DNA of 37,350 bases from JAFLCA01 sp041907145 (GTDB taxonomy: Bacteria > Bdellovibrionota_C > UBA2361 > JAFLCA01). The notes under the pieces were generated by a model, which worked only from the letters and a program-made list of their open reading frames with translations, had not been told where the DNA came from and did no database searches. Below are positions 14,786 to 23,988 of the stretch, piece by piece (positions within the stretch are counted from its first letter, which is position 1; every line of letters begins with the position of its first letter). The position numbers and the translations under genes are program-made. The stretch spans positions 1-37,350 of the forward strand of contig JAYRHW010000238.1 of NCBI GenBank assembly GCA_041907145.1, given 5' to 3'.

Positions 14786-16306
14786 ATGAATAAGCCCCAA
14801 GAGAATGCTATTAGTCCCAGCCGTCAAGAGGATTACCCAGAGTGGTATCAACAGGTGATCAAGGCCGCGGACATGGCTGACGCCTCGCCGGTGCGAGGCT
14901 GCATGGTGATAAAGCCTTGGGGCTACGGCGTATGGGAGAACCTTCAACGCGAACTGGACCGACGTATTCGCGAGACTGGGCACGAGAATGCTTATTTTCC
15001 ATTATTCATCCCGCTAAGTTTCCTCGAGAAGGAGGCAACGCATGTTCAGGGATTTGCCAAGGAGTGTGCGGTAGTTACCCACCATCGCCTAGAGGAGAAG
15101 GGAGGGAAATTGGTGCCGACAGCGCCGCTCGAGGAGCCCCTCGTTGTGCGCCCGACCTCTGAAACCATCATTGGTGATTCCTTTTCGAAGTGGGTTCAGA
15201 GCTATAGAGATCTGCCACTGCTCATCAATCAATGGGCAAATGTGGTGCGTTGGGAGATGAGAACGCGCATGTTTTTGCGTACAACCGAGTTCCTCTGGCA
15301 GGAGGGTCACACGGTGCATGCCACCGAGGACGAGGCCCGCGTCGAGACTATGAAGATGCTGGAAGTATATCGTGAGTTTTGCGAGAACGCCTTGGCTATG
15401 CCGGTGATTCCGGGAGAAAAGACCTCCGGGGAGCGTTTCCCAGGAGCGGTGAACACCTACTGTGTTGAAGCAATGATGCAGGACCGTAAGGCCTTGCAAG
15501 CCGGCACATCGCATTATTTGGGGCAGAACTTTGCCAAGGGCTCGGACATTAAATTTGCAAGTGAAGCTGGCGATATTCAGTACGCCTACACGACATCATG
15601 GGGAGTTTCGACGCGATTGGTTGGCGGCATGATTATGACCCATGGAGACGATGATGGTCTGCGAGTTCCGCCCAAGGTTGCTCCGCGTCACGTAACCATA
15701 TTGCCAATTTGTCCAAAACCGGAACTGCAAGAGAAGATCTTCGCGTATGCAGACGGGCTGGCTGCATCGCTTCGTCAAGTCATGTACGGCGGGCGCGAGG
15801 TCTCTGTGGTCGTTGATAAACGGGGTTTGCGCGGCGGCGAGAAGAACTGGCAGTGGATAAAGAAGGGAGTTCCGATTCGGATAGAGGTTGGTCCGCGTGA
15901 TATGGAGTCGGGTAATGCCGTGCTTTACCGTCGTGATAAAGCTCATAAAGAAAAGATGGTGCTAAGCGTAGCTGACATTCCCGGAAGAATATCCGCACTG
16001 CTCGACGAAATGCAGGCTGGATATCTCGCGTCAGCGCGTGCATTTCGTGATTCCAATATAGTTACCGATATCAAGGATTTTGCCGGGCTCAAGGCGTTCT
16101 TTACGCCTAGAAATGAGGAGAAGCCCGAAATTCACGGCGGCTTCGTACGCGGCAAATGGTGCGGCGACGCCGTCGAGGAGGAGAAGCTCAAGGATATGAA
16201 GGTGACGATCCGTTGCATGCCGCTTGATCAGTCGGGCACCCAGGGAAAGTGCGTTGTTACCGGCAGGCCGGCAACTGTGGATGCCATATTCGCGAAGGCC
16301 TACTAG
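14786..16306 (+). CDS. proS: Prolyl-tRNA synthetase, short type 3 (archaeal/eukaryotic-like)
   Basis: The 506-aa class II synthetase charges tRNA-Pro. ATG 14786 is the likely start because AAAGGA lies six bases upstream; the frame extends to an earlier ATG at 14741 without a ribosome site. The N-terminus EDYPEWYQQVIKAADMAD and PVRGCMVIKPWGYGVWE are typical of the type 3 form, which lacks the editing insertion of bacterial type 1 enzymes. Motif 1 lies around ENAYFPLFIP, motif 2 is RWEMRTRMFLRTTEFLWQEG, and motif 3 is LVGGMIMTHGDDDGLRVPP. An anticodon-binding domain and a C-terminal extension ending in FAKAY follow. It is separated by three bases from the TrhO gene, suggesting co-expression of two tRNA-related functions. 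Confidence 0.97.
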   Translation: MNKPQENAISPSRQEDYPEWYQQVIKAADMADASPVRGCMVIKPWGYGVWENLQRELDRRIRETGHENAYFPLFIPLSFLEKEATHVQGFAKECAVVTHHRLEEKGGKLVPTAPLEEPLVVRPTSETIIGDSFSKWVQSYRDLPLLINQWANVVRWEMRTRMFLRTTEFLWQEGHTVHATEDEARVETMKMLEVYREFCENALAMPVIPGEKTSGERFPGAVNTYCVEAMMQDRKALQAGTSHYLGQNFAKGSDIKFASEAGDIQYAYTTSWGVSTRLVGGMIMTHGDDDGLRVPPKVAPRHVTILPICPKPELQEKIFAYADGLAASLRQVMYGGREVSVVVDKRGLRGGEKNWQWIKKGVPIRIEVGPRDMESGNAVLYRRDKAHKEKMVLSVADIPGRISALLDEMQAGYLASARAFRDSNIVTDIKDFAGLKAFFTPRNEEKPEIHGGFVRGKWCGDAVEEEKLKDMKVTIRCMPLDQSGTQGKCVVTGRPATVDAIFAKAY

Positions 16307-16309
16307 TCG

Positions 16310-17242
16310 ATGGAATTGGAGGTGCAGTACGAAATAAATGCATTCTACAAGTTTGTATCCCTGTCATCGACGGAGGTGCGGACTTTGCACGATAGCCTCG
16401 TTGCGCGTGGTCAGGAGCTTGGGATTCGAGGGTTGTTGCTGCTGGCGGAGGAGGGAATCAATGCCACCATCGCGGGCCCCGTGGATGCGATGCGAGAATT
16501 CCGTCAAACTTTACGGGCCTACCCGGCATTCGCTGAACTGACAATCAAAACTAGTTTTTCGAGCGAGCAGCCCTTTCGCCGTTGGAAGGTCGATGTACGC
16601 ACGGAAATCGTAACTTTCGACGGGGCCAAACTAAAGCCTGGCCCAGGCACTGCCAAGAAACTCTCTCCCCGTGAGTGGCATGCGGTTCTCAATAGCGAGG
16701 AGCCGGTAGTCTTGATCGATACTCGTAATGTATACGAGACGGAGATTGGAAAATTCAGAAATGCTATCGATCCTGAGATTAAGGTTTTCAGTGAATTCTC
16801 GGAATACGTCGGTAAATCAGGCATCCCCAGAGAAAGTAAAATTCTTATGTACTGCACCGGAGGGATTCGCTGCGAGAAAGCCAGCTTGGAGATGGAGAAG
16901 CAGGGTTATCAGAATGTATTTCAGCTCGATGGCGGAATCCTGAAGTATTTGGAGGAATTTCCCTCGGGGTCCTTTGACGGAGAGTGTTTCGTCTTCGATC
17001 ATCGCGTGGCAGTGGACGGCAACCTGGCTCCCTCTAAGCAATACAAGCTTTGTCCGCATTGCGGAAATCCCGCCTCCACCCCGGTCGAATGTTCGAAGTG
17101 CAGCGCTGAGGCGGTCGTATGTCGCCGTTGCGCGGATAGAGTCGAGGGTCGAAGCTGTTCAAAAAACTGCGCCGAGTACGTGCGTCGGCACCCCCGCACC
17201 CAGTCGAAGACTGTGCTATCAAGTGATCGTGAACGTCTTTAG
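16310..17242 (+). CDS. trhO: tRNA uridine-34 hydroxylase, rhodanese family (TrhO/YceA)
   Basis: The 310-aa protein matches TrhO, which installs 5-hydroxyuridine at wobble position 34 of tRNAs. The N-terminal acylphosphatase-like domain (INAFYKFVSLSS ... GLLLLAEEGINATIAG) is followed by the rhodanese domain (VVLIDTRNVYETEIGKFRNA) with active-site C182 in MYCTGGIRCEKAS and DGGILKYLEE. A cysteine-rich C-terminal segment (CPHCGNP, CSKCSAEAVVCRRCADR, CSKNC) looks like a zinc-ribbon pair. It starts three bases after proS, consistent with a tRNA-maturation operon. The 3' end overlaps the convergent fabD by 24 bases. Confidence 0.93.
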   Translation: MELEVQYEINAFYKFVSLSSTEVRTLHDSLVARGQELGIRGLLLLAEEGINATIAGPVDAMREFRQTLRAYPAFAELTIKTSFSSEQPFRRWKVDVRTEIVTFDGAKLKPGPGTAKKLSPREWHAVLNSEEPVVLIDTRNVYETEIGKFRNAIDPEIKVFSEFSEYVGKSGIPRESKILMYCTGGIRCEKASLEMEKQGYQNVFQLDGGILKYLEEFPSGSFDGECFVFDHRVAVDGNLAPSKQYKLCPHCGNPASTPVECSKCSAEAVVCRRCADRVEGRSCSKNCAEYVRRHPRTQSKTVLSSDRERL

Positions 17243-18145
17243 TGATTCGGCGTTGTTTACGTTGAGGCGCTTTACCTCGGGTCTTATGCGCTTCAGGAGG
17301 CCGGTCAAAACATTGCCTGGACCGAACTCGATGGCCATGCCTGGAGAGAACGATTGCACGGCCTTCTCCATGCATTCCACCCAACGGACACGACCACAAA
17401 CTTGGCGTCTGAGCGCGTCGCGAATCTGCTCAGGCTCGGTCAAGGGGCTTGCAAGGAAATTCGAAAAGACCGGGAATCTTGGGCTGCTGATGTTCAGAGT
17501 CTTGAGGTCCTTGGCGAGATTTTCCTCTGCCGGTTTCATTAAGGCGCAATGAAAGGGGGCGCTGACGGGCAACGGCACTGCCTTGGCTGCACCAAGGTGA
17601 GAAAGGAATTCATCGATAGCCCGTGCGGCTCCGGCAACGACAATTTGGCCGGGGGAATTGACGTTTGCAATTTCGGCTACGCCGGAAGTTACTTTCGCCA
17701 GAGCGGCTTCAAGTTCGGCTACTTCCTTTCCAAGAACGGCAACCATTTTCCCTTGTCCGGCAGGTACCGCTTCCTGCATATAACGGCCGCGTTTGTTGAC
17801 TAGCACCACGGCATCCTCGAATTTCAGAGCGCCGGCTGCTACAAGTGCCGAGTATTCCCCGAGGCTATGGCCGGCTGCGGTGGCCAGCTCAAAATTGGCA
17901 TTTTGACGGGCAAGCTCGAAGCAAATCGTACTGACCGTGAGAATTGCAGGCTGAGCAACCGCCGTTGAAGTCAGTTTGTCGGCGGGCCCGTCGAAGCAAA
18001 TCGAAGAGAGCGAAAATCCCAGAGCCTTATCGGCGAGTGCAAAAAGTTCAGCGGCGACAGAACTTGAGGCAACAAGATCCCTGCCCATACCTACGGCCTG
18101 GGCGCCTTGCCCCGGGAACAAGCCTAAAATGTTGGACTGACTCAT
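17219..18145 (-). CDS. fabD: Malonyl-CoA:ACP transacylase
   Basis: This 308-aa transacylase loads malonyl groups from CoA onto acyl-carrier protein for type II fatty-acid synthesis. Motifs are FPGQGAQAVGMG at the N-terminus, the nucleophile elbow GHSLGEYSAL (S94), KRGRYMQEAVPAG with the substrate Arg, and SAPFHCALMKPA with the catalytic His. NVLTGLLKRI lies near the end. The start ATG 18145 has AGGGA upstream. No other fab genes adjoin it: the neighbours are trhO (convergent, overlapping) and a hybrid kinase (divergent, about 258 bases away). Length and motifs are standard for FabD. Confidence 0.96.
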   Translation of the reverse strand: MSQSNILGLFPGQGAQAVGMGRDLVASSSVAAELFALADKALGFSLSSICFDGPADKLTSTAVAQPAILTVSTICFELARQNANFELATAAGHSLGEYSALVAAGALKFEDAVVLVNKRGRYMQEAVPAGQGKMVAVLGKEVAELEAALAKVTSGVAEIANVNSPGQIVVAGAARAIDEFLSHLGAAKAVPLPVSAPFHCALMKPAEENLAKDLKTLNISSPRFPVFSNFLASPLTEPEQIRDALRRQVCGRVRWVECMEKAVQSFSPGMAIEFGPGNVLTGLLKRIRPEVKRLNVNNAESLKTFTIT

Positions 18146-18403
18146 GACGCAAATCCCTCAATCACTCCATTAGTCGTGCGAAGGAGGAGTTATAGCGACT
18201 CAGCCGGAGCTTGTCATTCGCGCTCCAGGCAGCTCGATTAACCATCTGAAATCATGATCTTTTTTGGAAATGAACTAATGCTTTAGAAATGGATGGGCAG
18301 CGTCGATAAGAGCTATCAGAGAAGCGTGTGTTCGGCTGTTCCAGAAGTTTCAACCGCCCCCAAGATCTTCAGGAAGTCGCTGTAGGTTGTGGGAGTTACT
18401 CCA

Positions 18404-19525
18404 TTGAGTCAGGTACAGGTCACAGACCAGGGCTCTGTCCTAGTAGTCGATGACAATCCGTTGATTGTGAACGTCTTGAAGAGCTTGCTCTCTTCGTCGG
18501 GGTACCATGTGTACACTTCGATGAATGGTGAGGAGGCACTGCACTGCCTTCAGCAAAAGTGCGTTGATGTAATCATTTGCGATGTGATGATGCCCAAGCT
18601 CGATGGCTACGGATTGCATCATGCCGTTCGCGAGAAGCCAGAATTTTCACATATACCGTTTCTCTTCCTGACTGCCCTTGGCGACAATATTGAGATCCAT
18701 AAGGGGAAGGAGGCTGGAGCCGACGACTATCTGGTGAAGCCGTTCGATCCGCAGGAACTCCTTGCCGTCGTGAAGGGGAAGGTATCCCGCTCCCGAAATC
18801 TGAAAACATTTTCCGAAGAGCGCTACGATTCATATCGCAAAAAAGTCATCCATACGCTCTCGCACGAGTTTAGAACTCCCTTGGTGGCGATTAATACAGG
18901 AACCGAACTGCTGCTCGAACAACGCGGCAATCTCGATAACAACAAGATGCTTAACTTGCTCGAAGCAATTCGACGTGGGGGACAACGGCTCGAGCGGCTG
19001 GTCAACGACTTCATGCTCATGCAGCAGATTGAGGCGGGGGTAGCTGCAAGACTATTCGACACACGCGCAACATGCCGCAAGGTATCAGAGATGGTTGAGC
19101 AATTCGTGGACGCGAAGCGGCAAATGCTCGTCGAGGAAAGAGTCAATTTTATCTTCAATTTCCTTGCCGGGGACGTTTCGGTCAAAGTATACGAACCGCA
19201 AATTCACGACCTGCTCAATCGTCTGCTGAGTAACGCCGTTAAGTTTAGTCCGGAAAATAAACAAATAGAACTCTGCGTCTATCCGCAAGATAAGGAAGTG
19301 GTCATCGAGGTTCGCGATCGCGGCCTTGGTATGGACATCTCAAAGGTGCGCCAGGCCATCGACATTTTTGGACAAATCGATCGCGAAAAGCTGGAACAGC
19401 AGGGAGGGGGCTTGGGATTGGCGATTGCGAATCGCTATGCCTCCATCAACAAAGGCCGCCTCGAGTTCGAGTGCCGCGAAGGCGGCGGAACTTGCGCAAG
19501 TCTAATCCTGCCTGTTGCGGAGTAA
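18404..19525 (+). CDS. Hybrid histidine kinase with N-terminal receiver domain
   Basis: This predicted soluble kinase begins with a receiver domain (residues 10-125; acidic pair D16-D17, phospho-acceptor D60 in CDVMMP, K112 in LVKPF). A DHp domain follows with phosphorylated H154 in HTLSHEFRTPLV. A complete ATPase domain comes last: N-box RLLSNAVKFSPE, G1 DRGLGMD, F-box-like IFGQIDR and G2 GGGLGLAIA. It could phosphorylate a partner protein, for example the receiver-DHp protein at 497, which lacks its own ATPase. I favour TTG 18404 because GGGAG lies eight bases upstream; a GTG at 18389 (five codons earlier) is possible but has a poor site. It has no membrane segment or PAS domain, so input must come through its receiver. 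Confidence 0.93.
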   Translation: MSQVQVTDQGSVLVVDDNPLIVNVLKSLLSSSGYHVYTSMNGEEALHCLQQKCVDVIICDVMMPKLDGYGLHHAVREKPEFSHIPFLFLTALGDNIEIHKGKEAGADDYLVKPFDPQELLAVVKGKVSRSRNLKTFSEERYDSYRKKVIHTLSHEFRTPLVAINTGTELLLEQRGNLDNNKMLNLLEAIRRGGQRLERLVNDFMLMQQIEAGVAARLFDTRATCRKVSEMVEQFVDAKRQMLVEERVNFIFNFLAGDVSVKVYEPQIHDLLNRLLSNAVKFSPENKQIELCVYPQDKEVVIEVRDRGLGMDISKVRQAIDIFGQIDREKLEQQGGGLGLAIANRYASINKGRLEFECREGGGTCASLILPVAE

Positions 19526-19643
19526 ATCGATATCGGTCAGCTCTCACCTACGCGAGCGCCGGAACTGTATCCTCCGCTGAGGCCCCTTCCCCCATCGCAG
19601 AAAGATGTTAACGCAAGCGGCCCATTCGGGTCGGAATAGCCGG

Positions 19644-19669
19644 TTGACAGCAAGGAGGATAATTGTCCT
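19644..19669 (+). promoter_or_regulatory. Perfect -35 hexamer overlapping an imperfect palindrome, possible promoter/operator of the M16 operon
   Basis: TTGACA lies at 19644-19649, and a near-palindrome AGGATAATTGTCCT occupies 19656-19669, where a repressor could sit. No good -10 hexamer is found 16-19 bases downstream, so if this is a promoter it would need an activator. It lies 46 bases upstream of the first M16 peptidase gene. Confidence 0.25.
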
Positions 19670-19714
19670 AACCGGGGGATATGACTATCATATGGGCTCA
19701 TCTATAGGTACCCC

Positions 19715-21214
19715 ATGCGTCGAATACCAGCAGTCGTAGCCCTCGCTCTAGCCTTTGCCGCCATGCTGCCGCTTCGGATTCAGGCAGATGACAAATTGCC
19801 CAAGGATTCGCGTGGAGCCTTGAGTGCGCTTGTTTCGAAGGTAAAGACAGTAAAACTTGCCAATGGCCTACGGGTGATTATGTATCGCCGCGGAGAGGCC
19901 CCCGTATTTTCTGGTGCCGTCGGAGTTCGTGTTGGAGGCACGGACGAGGAGCCTGGATCGACCGGCATTTCACACATGTTCGAACACATGGCATTCAAGG
20001 GAACAGAGTCGATTGGCACCAAAGATTTCGCTCGCGAGAAGGTGCTGCTTCAGGAGCTGGAGGATATCGTAAAGGCAAACGGCGCTGATCTAAAATTTTC
20101 TAAGCCTGTCCAAGAGCGCTGGGATGCAATTCAGAAGGAACTCGATAGTGTCTGGGACAGGGCGCGATTCGTCCGTGAACTGGAAAAGCGCGGGGCCTCA
20201 GAGCTAAACGCTACCACCGACAAGGAATTGACCCGCTATTTCATGAGTTTGCCGCGCACCTCATTCGAGTTTTGGTGCTGGATTGAGTCTGAGAGACTCC
20301 TGCATCCCGTCATGCGTGAGTTCTACCAGGAACGCGAAGTCGTGAAGGAAGAAAAGCGCATGCGCTACGATGACGATCCGGGCGGAAAGCTCTACGAGTC
20401 AATCTTGGCTATTTCATATCTCGCCCATCCGTATCGAAATCCGGTTATCGGTTATGATGCTGACTTGCAGAAACTCACCGCCTCGGCTGCGGATGCATTT
20501 CGACGTCGGTATTACGTGCCCGAGAACATGGCGGTTGCCGTGGTAGGTGATATCGATCCCGAGAACGATATCGCTACGATAGAGAAGTACTTCGGCCGTC
20601 TGCCCAAAGCTCCCCTCCCTTCGCGGCCGAGCATCGTCGAAGGCCCACAGGAGGGCGAGCGCCGGTTCACTCTCCGAGCGAACGCCGCCCCGCAGATGCT
20701 GTTGGCGTACCACAAGCCTGCCTATCCCGATGCCGATGACCCTCCACTTTCTCTGATGCTGGAAATTCTTGCTGGGAGGCGCACGTCTCCTTTGTACATG
20801 GAACTCGTGCAGCGTCGCCGCATCGCTACGGCGGTGAGTGAAGAAGAGGCCCCGGGAGGGGCTTATCCGAATTTATTCTTGTTTGCCATGACGCCGCGAG
20901 CGCCGCATACCAATTCCCAGCTGCTGGAGGCTTTTGACGACGTCGTACAAAAATTTTTGAAGTCAAAGGTTTCCGAAGAGGATCTCGCAGTAGCAAAGCG
21001 AGCAATCGCAGTAGAATATTTGGGGCAAATGAAGTCAAATTTGCCGCTTGCCATCCAATTCGTCACCTCGGAGCTTATCTATCAGGACTGGAATGCGATG
21101 ATGGACTGGTATGACAAGGCAATGGCGGTAACTACTGCCGATGTTGAGCGAGTCGCCCAACAGTATTTATTGCCTCAGAATCGCACGGCCGGATTCCTGG
21201 AGACACTGCCATGA
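19715..21214 (+). CDS. M16 family zinc metallopeptidase (catalytic subunit), secreted
   Basis: The 499-aa protein has a Sec signal peptide (basic MRR, hydrophobic core, cleavage after about Ala24). The inverted zinc motif HxxEH is intact at H87-H91 (ISHMFEHMAFKG), and the downstream acidic ligand region QEREVVKEEKRMRYDD is present. The second M16 domain covers about residues 290-499. Between HxxEH and the conserved N-A-T element there is a charged helical insert of roughly 70 residues (around KFSKPVQERWDAIQKELDSV), longer than in typical members. It should act as a periplasmic peptidase. It overlaps the next gene by four bases (ATGA) and pairs with that motif-less homologue, the usual active/inactive arrangement. 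The substrate is unknown. Confidence 0.93.
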   Translation: MRRIPAVVALALAFAAMLPLRIQADDKLPKDSRGALSALVSKVKTVKLANGLRVIMYRRGEAPVFSGAVGVRVGGTDEEPGSTGISHMFEHMAFKGTESIGTKDFAREKVLLQELEDIVKANGADLKFSKPVQERWDAIQKELDSVWDRARFVRELEKRGASELNATTDKELTRYFMSLPRTSFEFWCWIESERLLHPVMREFYQEREVVKEEKRMRYDDDPGGKLYESILAISYLAHPYRNPVIGYDADLQKLTASAADAFRRRYYVPENMAVAVVGDIDPENDIATIEKYFGRLPKAPLPSRPSIVEGPQEGERRFTLRANAAPQMLLAYHKPAYPDADDPPLSLMLEILAGRRTSPLYMELVQRRRIATAVSEEEAPGGAYPNLFLFAMTPRAPHTNSQLLEAFDDVVQKFLKSKVSEEDLAVAKRAIAVEYLGQMKSNLPLAIQFVTSELIYQDWNAMMDWYDKAMAVTTADVERVAQQYLLPQNRTAGFLETLP

Positions 21215-22689
21215 GTACACACCACGGCATGGGCCGTAGTCTCTTAATTTTCGTTCGAGCATTGCTGCTTATTTGCTTGTGCGGCTGCACAGCGCAGAGA
21301 CCGGACGCGCCCCGCGAATTATCACGCGGCCTGCAAGGGGTCGACTATCACCCCCGACAACCCGAATCATGGACCATGTCCAACGGGCTAACGGTAATGT
21401 TCTTGCCTGATGAAGAGCTGCCGATGGTTAAGGGCGCCCTCTTTATTCGCGGGGGAAGTTTTTGGGAGTCGTCCATCAAGCCCGGCGCAGTGCAGGTAAT
21501 GGGCGATCAGATGCGGCAGGGGGGCGCTGGAGCACTCGGGGCCCATGGCTTGGACCGCGAACTAGAACGTCTGGCAGCCTCGGTATCCTCCAGCTTCGGA
21601 ACGGAGTTCGGAAAGGTCGGATTTTCATGTCTAAGCTCTGATCTGGATGCGGTCTTTGGGATATTCGCCGATGTCGTTCTTCGCCCGCGCTTCGAGCAGG
21701 ATCGAATTGATCTTTGGAAGGGGCAGGCACTGGAAGCGATTCGCCGTCGTACTGATGATCCCAGCACTATCGGCAACCTTTCCTTCACCCAGCTCATATA
21801 TGGAGAGACGGTTTACGGGCGTGTTACAACCGATCGAGACGTGCGCGCGATCGAACGCGCGGATCTTTTGCATGCGCACGCGGAGTTCCTCGTTCCCCAA
21901 CGAAGTATTCTCGCTCTCACGGGTAACGTAACTCGACAGACTGCGGCCAGCTTGGCGGAGAAATACTTCGCAGACTGGAAGAGTCGGGGCGGCAACTTGC
22001 CTCCGATTCCGGCGATCACGGGCGAGCCTAAGCCAGGAATCTACTTTCTTACGTATCCATTTGCCCAATCTACTATTCTTGCCGGACAGCTGGGCCCCAA
22101 GCGCCTATCGCCGGATTATCCCGAGATCGAGGTTTTCAATGAACTATTCGGCTCGGCGGGATTCTCGGCGCGGCTAACGAAGCGCGTGCGAACTGAACTG
22201 GGTCTCGCCTATGGCGTCTACGGCGGAATCATGCCTGGGGCTGAACGCGGGTTGGCCCTGATCCAACTGCAAACGAAGGCGCCTTCGACCGGAGATGCCC
22301 TGATCGAATCGTTACGAATTCTTGAAGGCCTCAAACAGAGCCCGGTCACGGGTGATGAGATCGCCGAGGCTCACCGCTCCATTTCCAACTCTTTTGTCTT
22401 TAAGTTCGATTCTAGCGAGGAGCTTGTGCAGCGCGCTGCGCTGTTGAAAATGCTGGATTACCCCTTAGACTATGACGCCACCTATGTCGACAAGATAAAT
22501 GGCGCCGACGTGACGCAGGTTCAAAGCGTGGCGCAAAGACGCTGGGATCCGAGCAAATTTGTCGTGGTTGTTGTGGGTAATGAAACTGCTTATACTGCCC
22601 TTGAGAGTGCGTTGAAGACGCAGCCAACGGCATTCTCGACCTTGCCCCTGCGGCGAGTGCGATTCGACCAAAAGCTGCATGTGGATTAA
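21211..22689 (+). CDS. M16 peptidase-like lipoprotein lacking the zinc motif (non-catalytic partner)
   Basis: This 492-aa homologue of the preceding peptidase has a lipoprotein signal ending in LCGC (Cys 26). The N-terminal domain begins SNGLTVMFLPDEELPMVKGA. Where HxxEH should lie it reads QVMGDQMRQGGAGALG, with no His/Glu pair, so it cannot bind zinc in the usual way. The substrate-cavity C-terminal domain is preserved (ELGLAYGVYGGIMPG, including the R/Y region used in M16 enzymes). It starts within the stop codon of the catalytic gene, so the two are translationally coupled. The lipid anchor would tether the heterodimer to the envelope. Confidence 0.92.
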   Translation: MSTHHGMGRSLLIFVRALLLICLCGCTAQRPDAPRELSRGLQGVDYHPRQPESWTMSNGLTVMFLPDEELPMVKGALFIRGGSFWESSIKPGAVQVMGDQMRQGGAGALGAHGLDRELERLAASVSSSFGTEFGKVGFSCLSSDLDAVFGIFADVVLRPRFEQDRIDLWKGQALEAIRRRTDDPSTIGNLSFTQLIYGETVYGRVTTDRDVRAIERADLLHAHAEFLVPQRSILALTGNVTRQTAASLAEKYFADWKSRGGNLPPIPAITGEPKPGIYFLTYPFAQSTILAGQLGPKRLSPDYPEIEVFNELFGSAGFSARLTKRVRTELGLAYGVYGGIMPGAERGLALIQLQTKAPSTGDALIESLRILEGLKQSPVTGDEIAEAHRSISNSFVFKFDSSEELVQRAALLKMLDYPLDYDATYVDKINGADVTQVQSVAQRRWDPSKFVVVVVGNETAYTALESALKTQPTAFSTLPLRRVRFDQKLHVD

Positions 22690-23410
22690 GTCACGTATGG
22701 CCCATACCGGTACTACATCCCGCTTATTCCTCATCTCCGCAGGCATCGTTCTTTGCCTCCTGGGCTGTGCGCCAGCCACGCCAGGGCCCGACAAGCAATT
22801 TGCGGGGACTCTGCAGGGCGCTGCAACCGGCGCTGGAGCAGGGGCTGTCACCGGCTTTCAAGTCGGCGCGATGACGGGGCCTGCGGCTGCAATTGGAGCG
22901 GGATTTGGCGCTGTTGCCGGCGGGATCCAGGGTGCGATCCAAGATGATTCCGAGATGAAAATGCTGGAGCTCGCGGCTCAGACTCGAGAGCAGCGGGAAG
23001 TGGCCTGGGCTCAAGAGATCCTCAACGATCAATATAAGCGCCGTCTTGAACTTCATCCATCGAGAGAGATCTATCCTGCGGATCTATTCTTCTTCGGAGA
23101 TCAGCCTAGGATTAAGCGCAGCGCGGAGCCTGTCATTCGGGAGTTGGCCCGCATGAATCGCCAGCGTTTGCCATGGTCAAGGCTTGTCATTGCGTCTTAC
23201 GTTCGCTCGTCCGGAGACGAGTCGCCTTACTCTAGGGAGCTGGCGGAGCGCCGGGCGCGGGAGATCATCAATCATTTGGTACATGCCGGCCTTGAGCCTA
23301 GGCGGCTAGTGGCTCGCGGCGTTGTTGTGGACGGACCCATTTTAATCGATCCTAACGACGATCCGCTCCGATATAATCAAGCAATTGAGATAATCGCTTT
23401 GGATAAGTAG
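22679..23410 (+). CDS. OmpA-like lipoprotein with glycine-zipper segment
   Basis: The protein overlaps the end of the M16-like gene by 11 bases if it starts at ATG 22679; ATG 22697 is an equally possible start. A lipobox (LLGC, Cys 30) ends the signal. Residues 43-80 are a Gly/Ala repeat typical of glycine-zipper membrane-inserting segments (GAATGAGAGAVTGF, AIGAGFGAVAGG). The C-terminal 120 residues resemble an OmpA/MotB peptidoglycan-binding domain: LVIASYVRSSGDE, then RELAERRAREIINHLVHAGL and RRLVARG. The canonical NxxLSxxRA element is degenerate. It probably anchors an envelope complex to peptidoglycan. Position after the M16 pair suggests a shared envelope-proteolysis or assembly unit. 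Confidence 0.82.
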   Translation: MWIKSRMAHTGTTSRLFLISAGIVLCLLGCAPATPGPDKQFAGTLQGAATGAGAGAVTGFQVGAMTGPAAAIGAGFGAVAGGIQGAIQDDSEMKMLELAAQTREQREVAWAQEILNDQYKRRLELHPSREIYPADLFFFGDQPRIKRSAEPVIRELARMNRQRLPWSRLVIASYVRSSGDESPYSRELAERRAREIINHLVHAGLEPRRLVARGVVVDGPILIDPNDDPLRYNQAIEIIALDK

Positions 23411-23447
23411 AATCGTTCAAAGATACGAATTCATCGAAAGGTTACGT

Positions 23448-23792
23448 ATGGCAGAAGAAAGCACCAAAACAAAGAAAGAATCAAAAAAGGCTGCAAATAG
23501 GCAGTCGGCGGTCGAGGTCGAGTCTGCCGCCACGATTACGACAAAGGAAGAGCTTAAAACCTTCCTGTTGGGTATTCGCGACAAGATGACTGATCGCAGT
23601 GCAGCACCGATTTACGCGGTTTCCGCCATGAATTTCGCACTCAACCAGCCAAGCATTTATCAGTTGCTGGACAACGAGAACAAGGAGATTGCGCGGGATA
23701 TCTGGCTGCGGATTAAGCAATCAGGTATGCAGCTTCGTAATCCGCCACTACTGTTTCAGCCAGAGGAGGATGGGCTAGGAACGGTCCGATAG
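23448..23792 (+). CDS. Small lysine-rich protein, unknown function
   Basis: This 114-aa protein starts at ATG 23448 with AAAGG seven bases upstream. The first 25 residues are highly charged and Lys-rich (likely disordered). The rest is a compact helical region (KEELKTFLLGIRDKMTDRSA, IYAVSAMNFALNQPSIYQLL, IARDIWLRIKQ). There is no signal peptide. It follows the OmpA-like gene by 37 bases and is closed by a strong terminator, so it is probably the last gene of the M16 operon. I recognise no family. Confidence 0.75.
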   Translation: MAEESTKTKKESKKAANRQSAVEVESAATITTKEELKTFLLGIRDKMTDRSAAPIYAVSAMNFALNQPSIYQLLDNENKEIARDIWLRIKQSGMQLRNPPLLFQPEEDGLGTVR

Positions 23793-23843
23793 GGAGACGG
23801 CACCTAAGCGTCTGGTGCCAGTCCTGGACTGAGTTTGAAACAA

Positions 23844-23873
23844 TAAAAAAAGGAGGCTGTGCCTCCTTTTTTT
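23844..23873. terminator. Strong bidirectional rho-independent terminator
   Basis: A perfect 7-bp stem (AGGAGGC/GCCTCCT) with a three-base loop is flanked by a run of A on the left and seven T on the right. It works in both directions, ending the plus-strand operon at 23792 and the minus-strand IHF/HU-like gene whose stop is at 23989. Confidence 0.93.
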
Positions 23874-23988
23874 GTTTCTCATTCCCCGGGAGTAACTTTG
23901 CTCGCGGCCAACGGCTGCTAACACAGCAAAAGGCTGCTTCCACGGCGCAGCGCTGCTCAAAACCCAGATTTGTAAATCGGAAAGTGGT

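Noticed and set aside
21211..22689. Second M16 gene as an active peptidase
   Set aside because: The HxxEH zinc motif is absent at the expected place, so it is treated as the non-catalytic partner.
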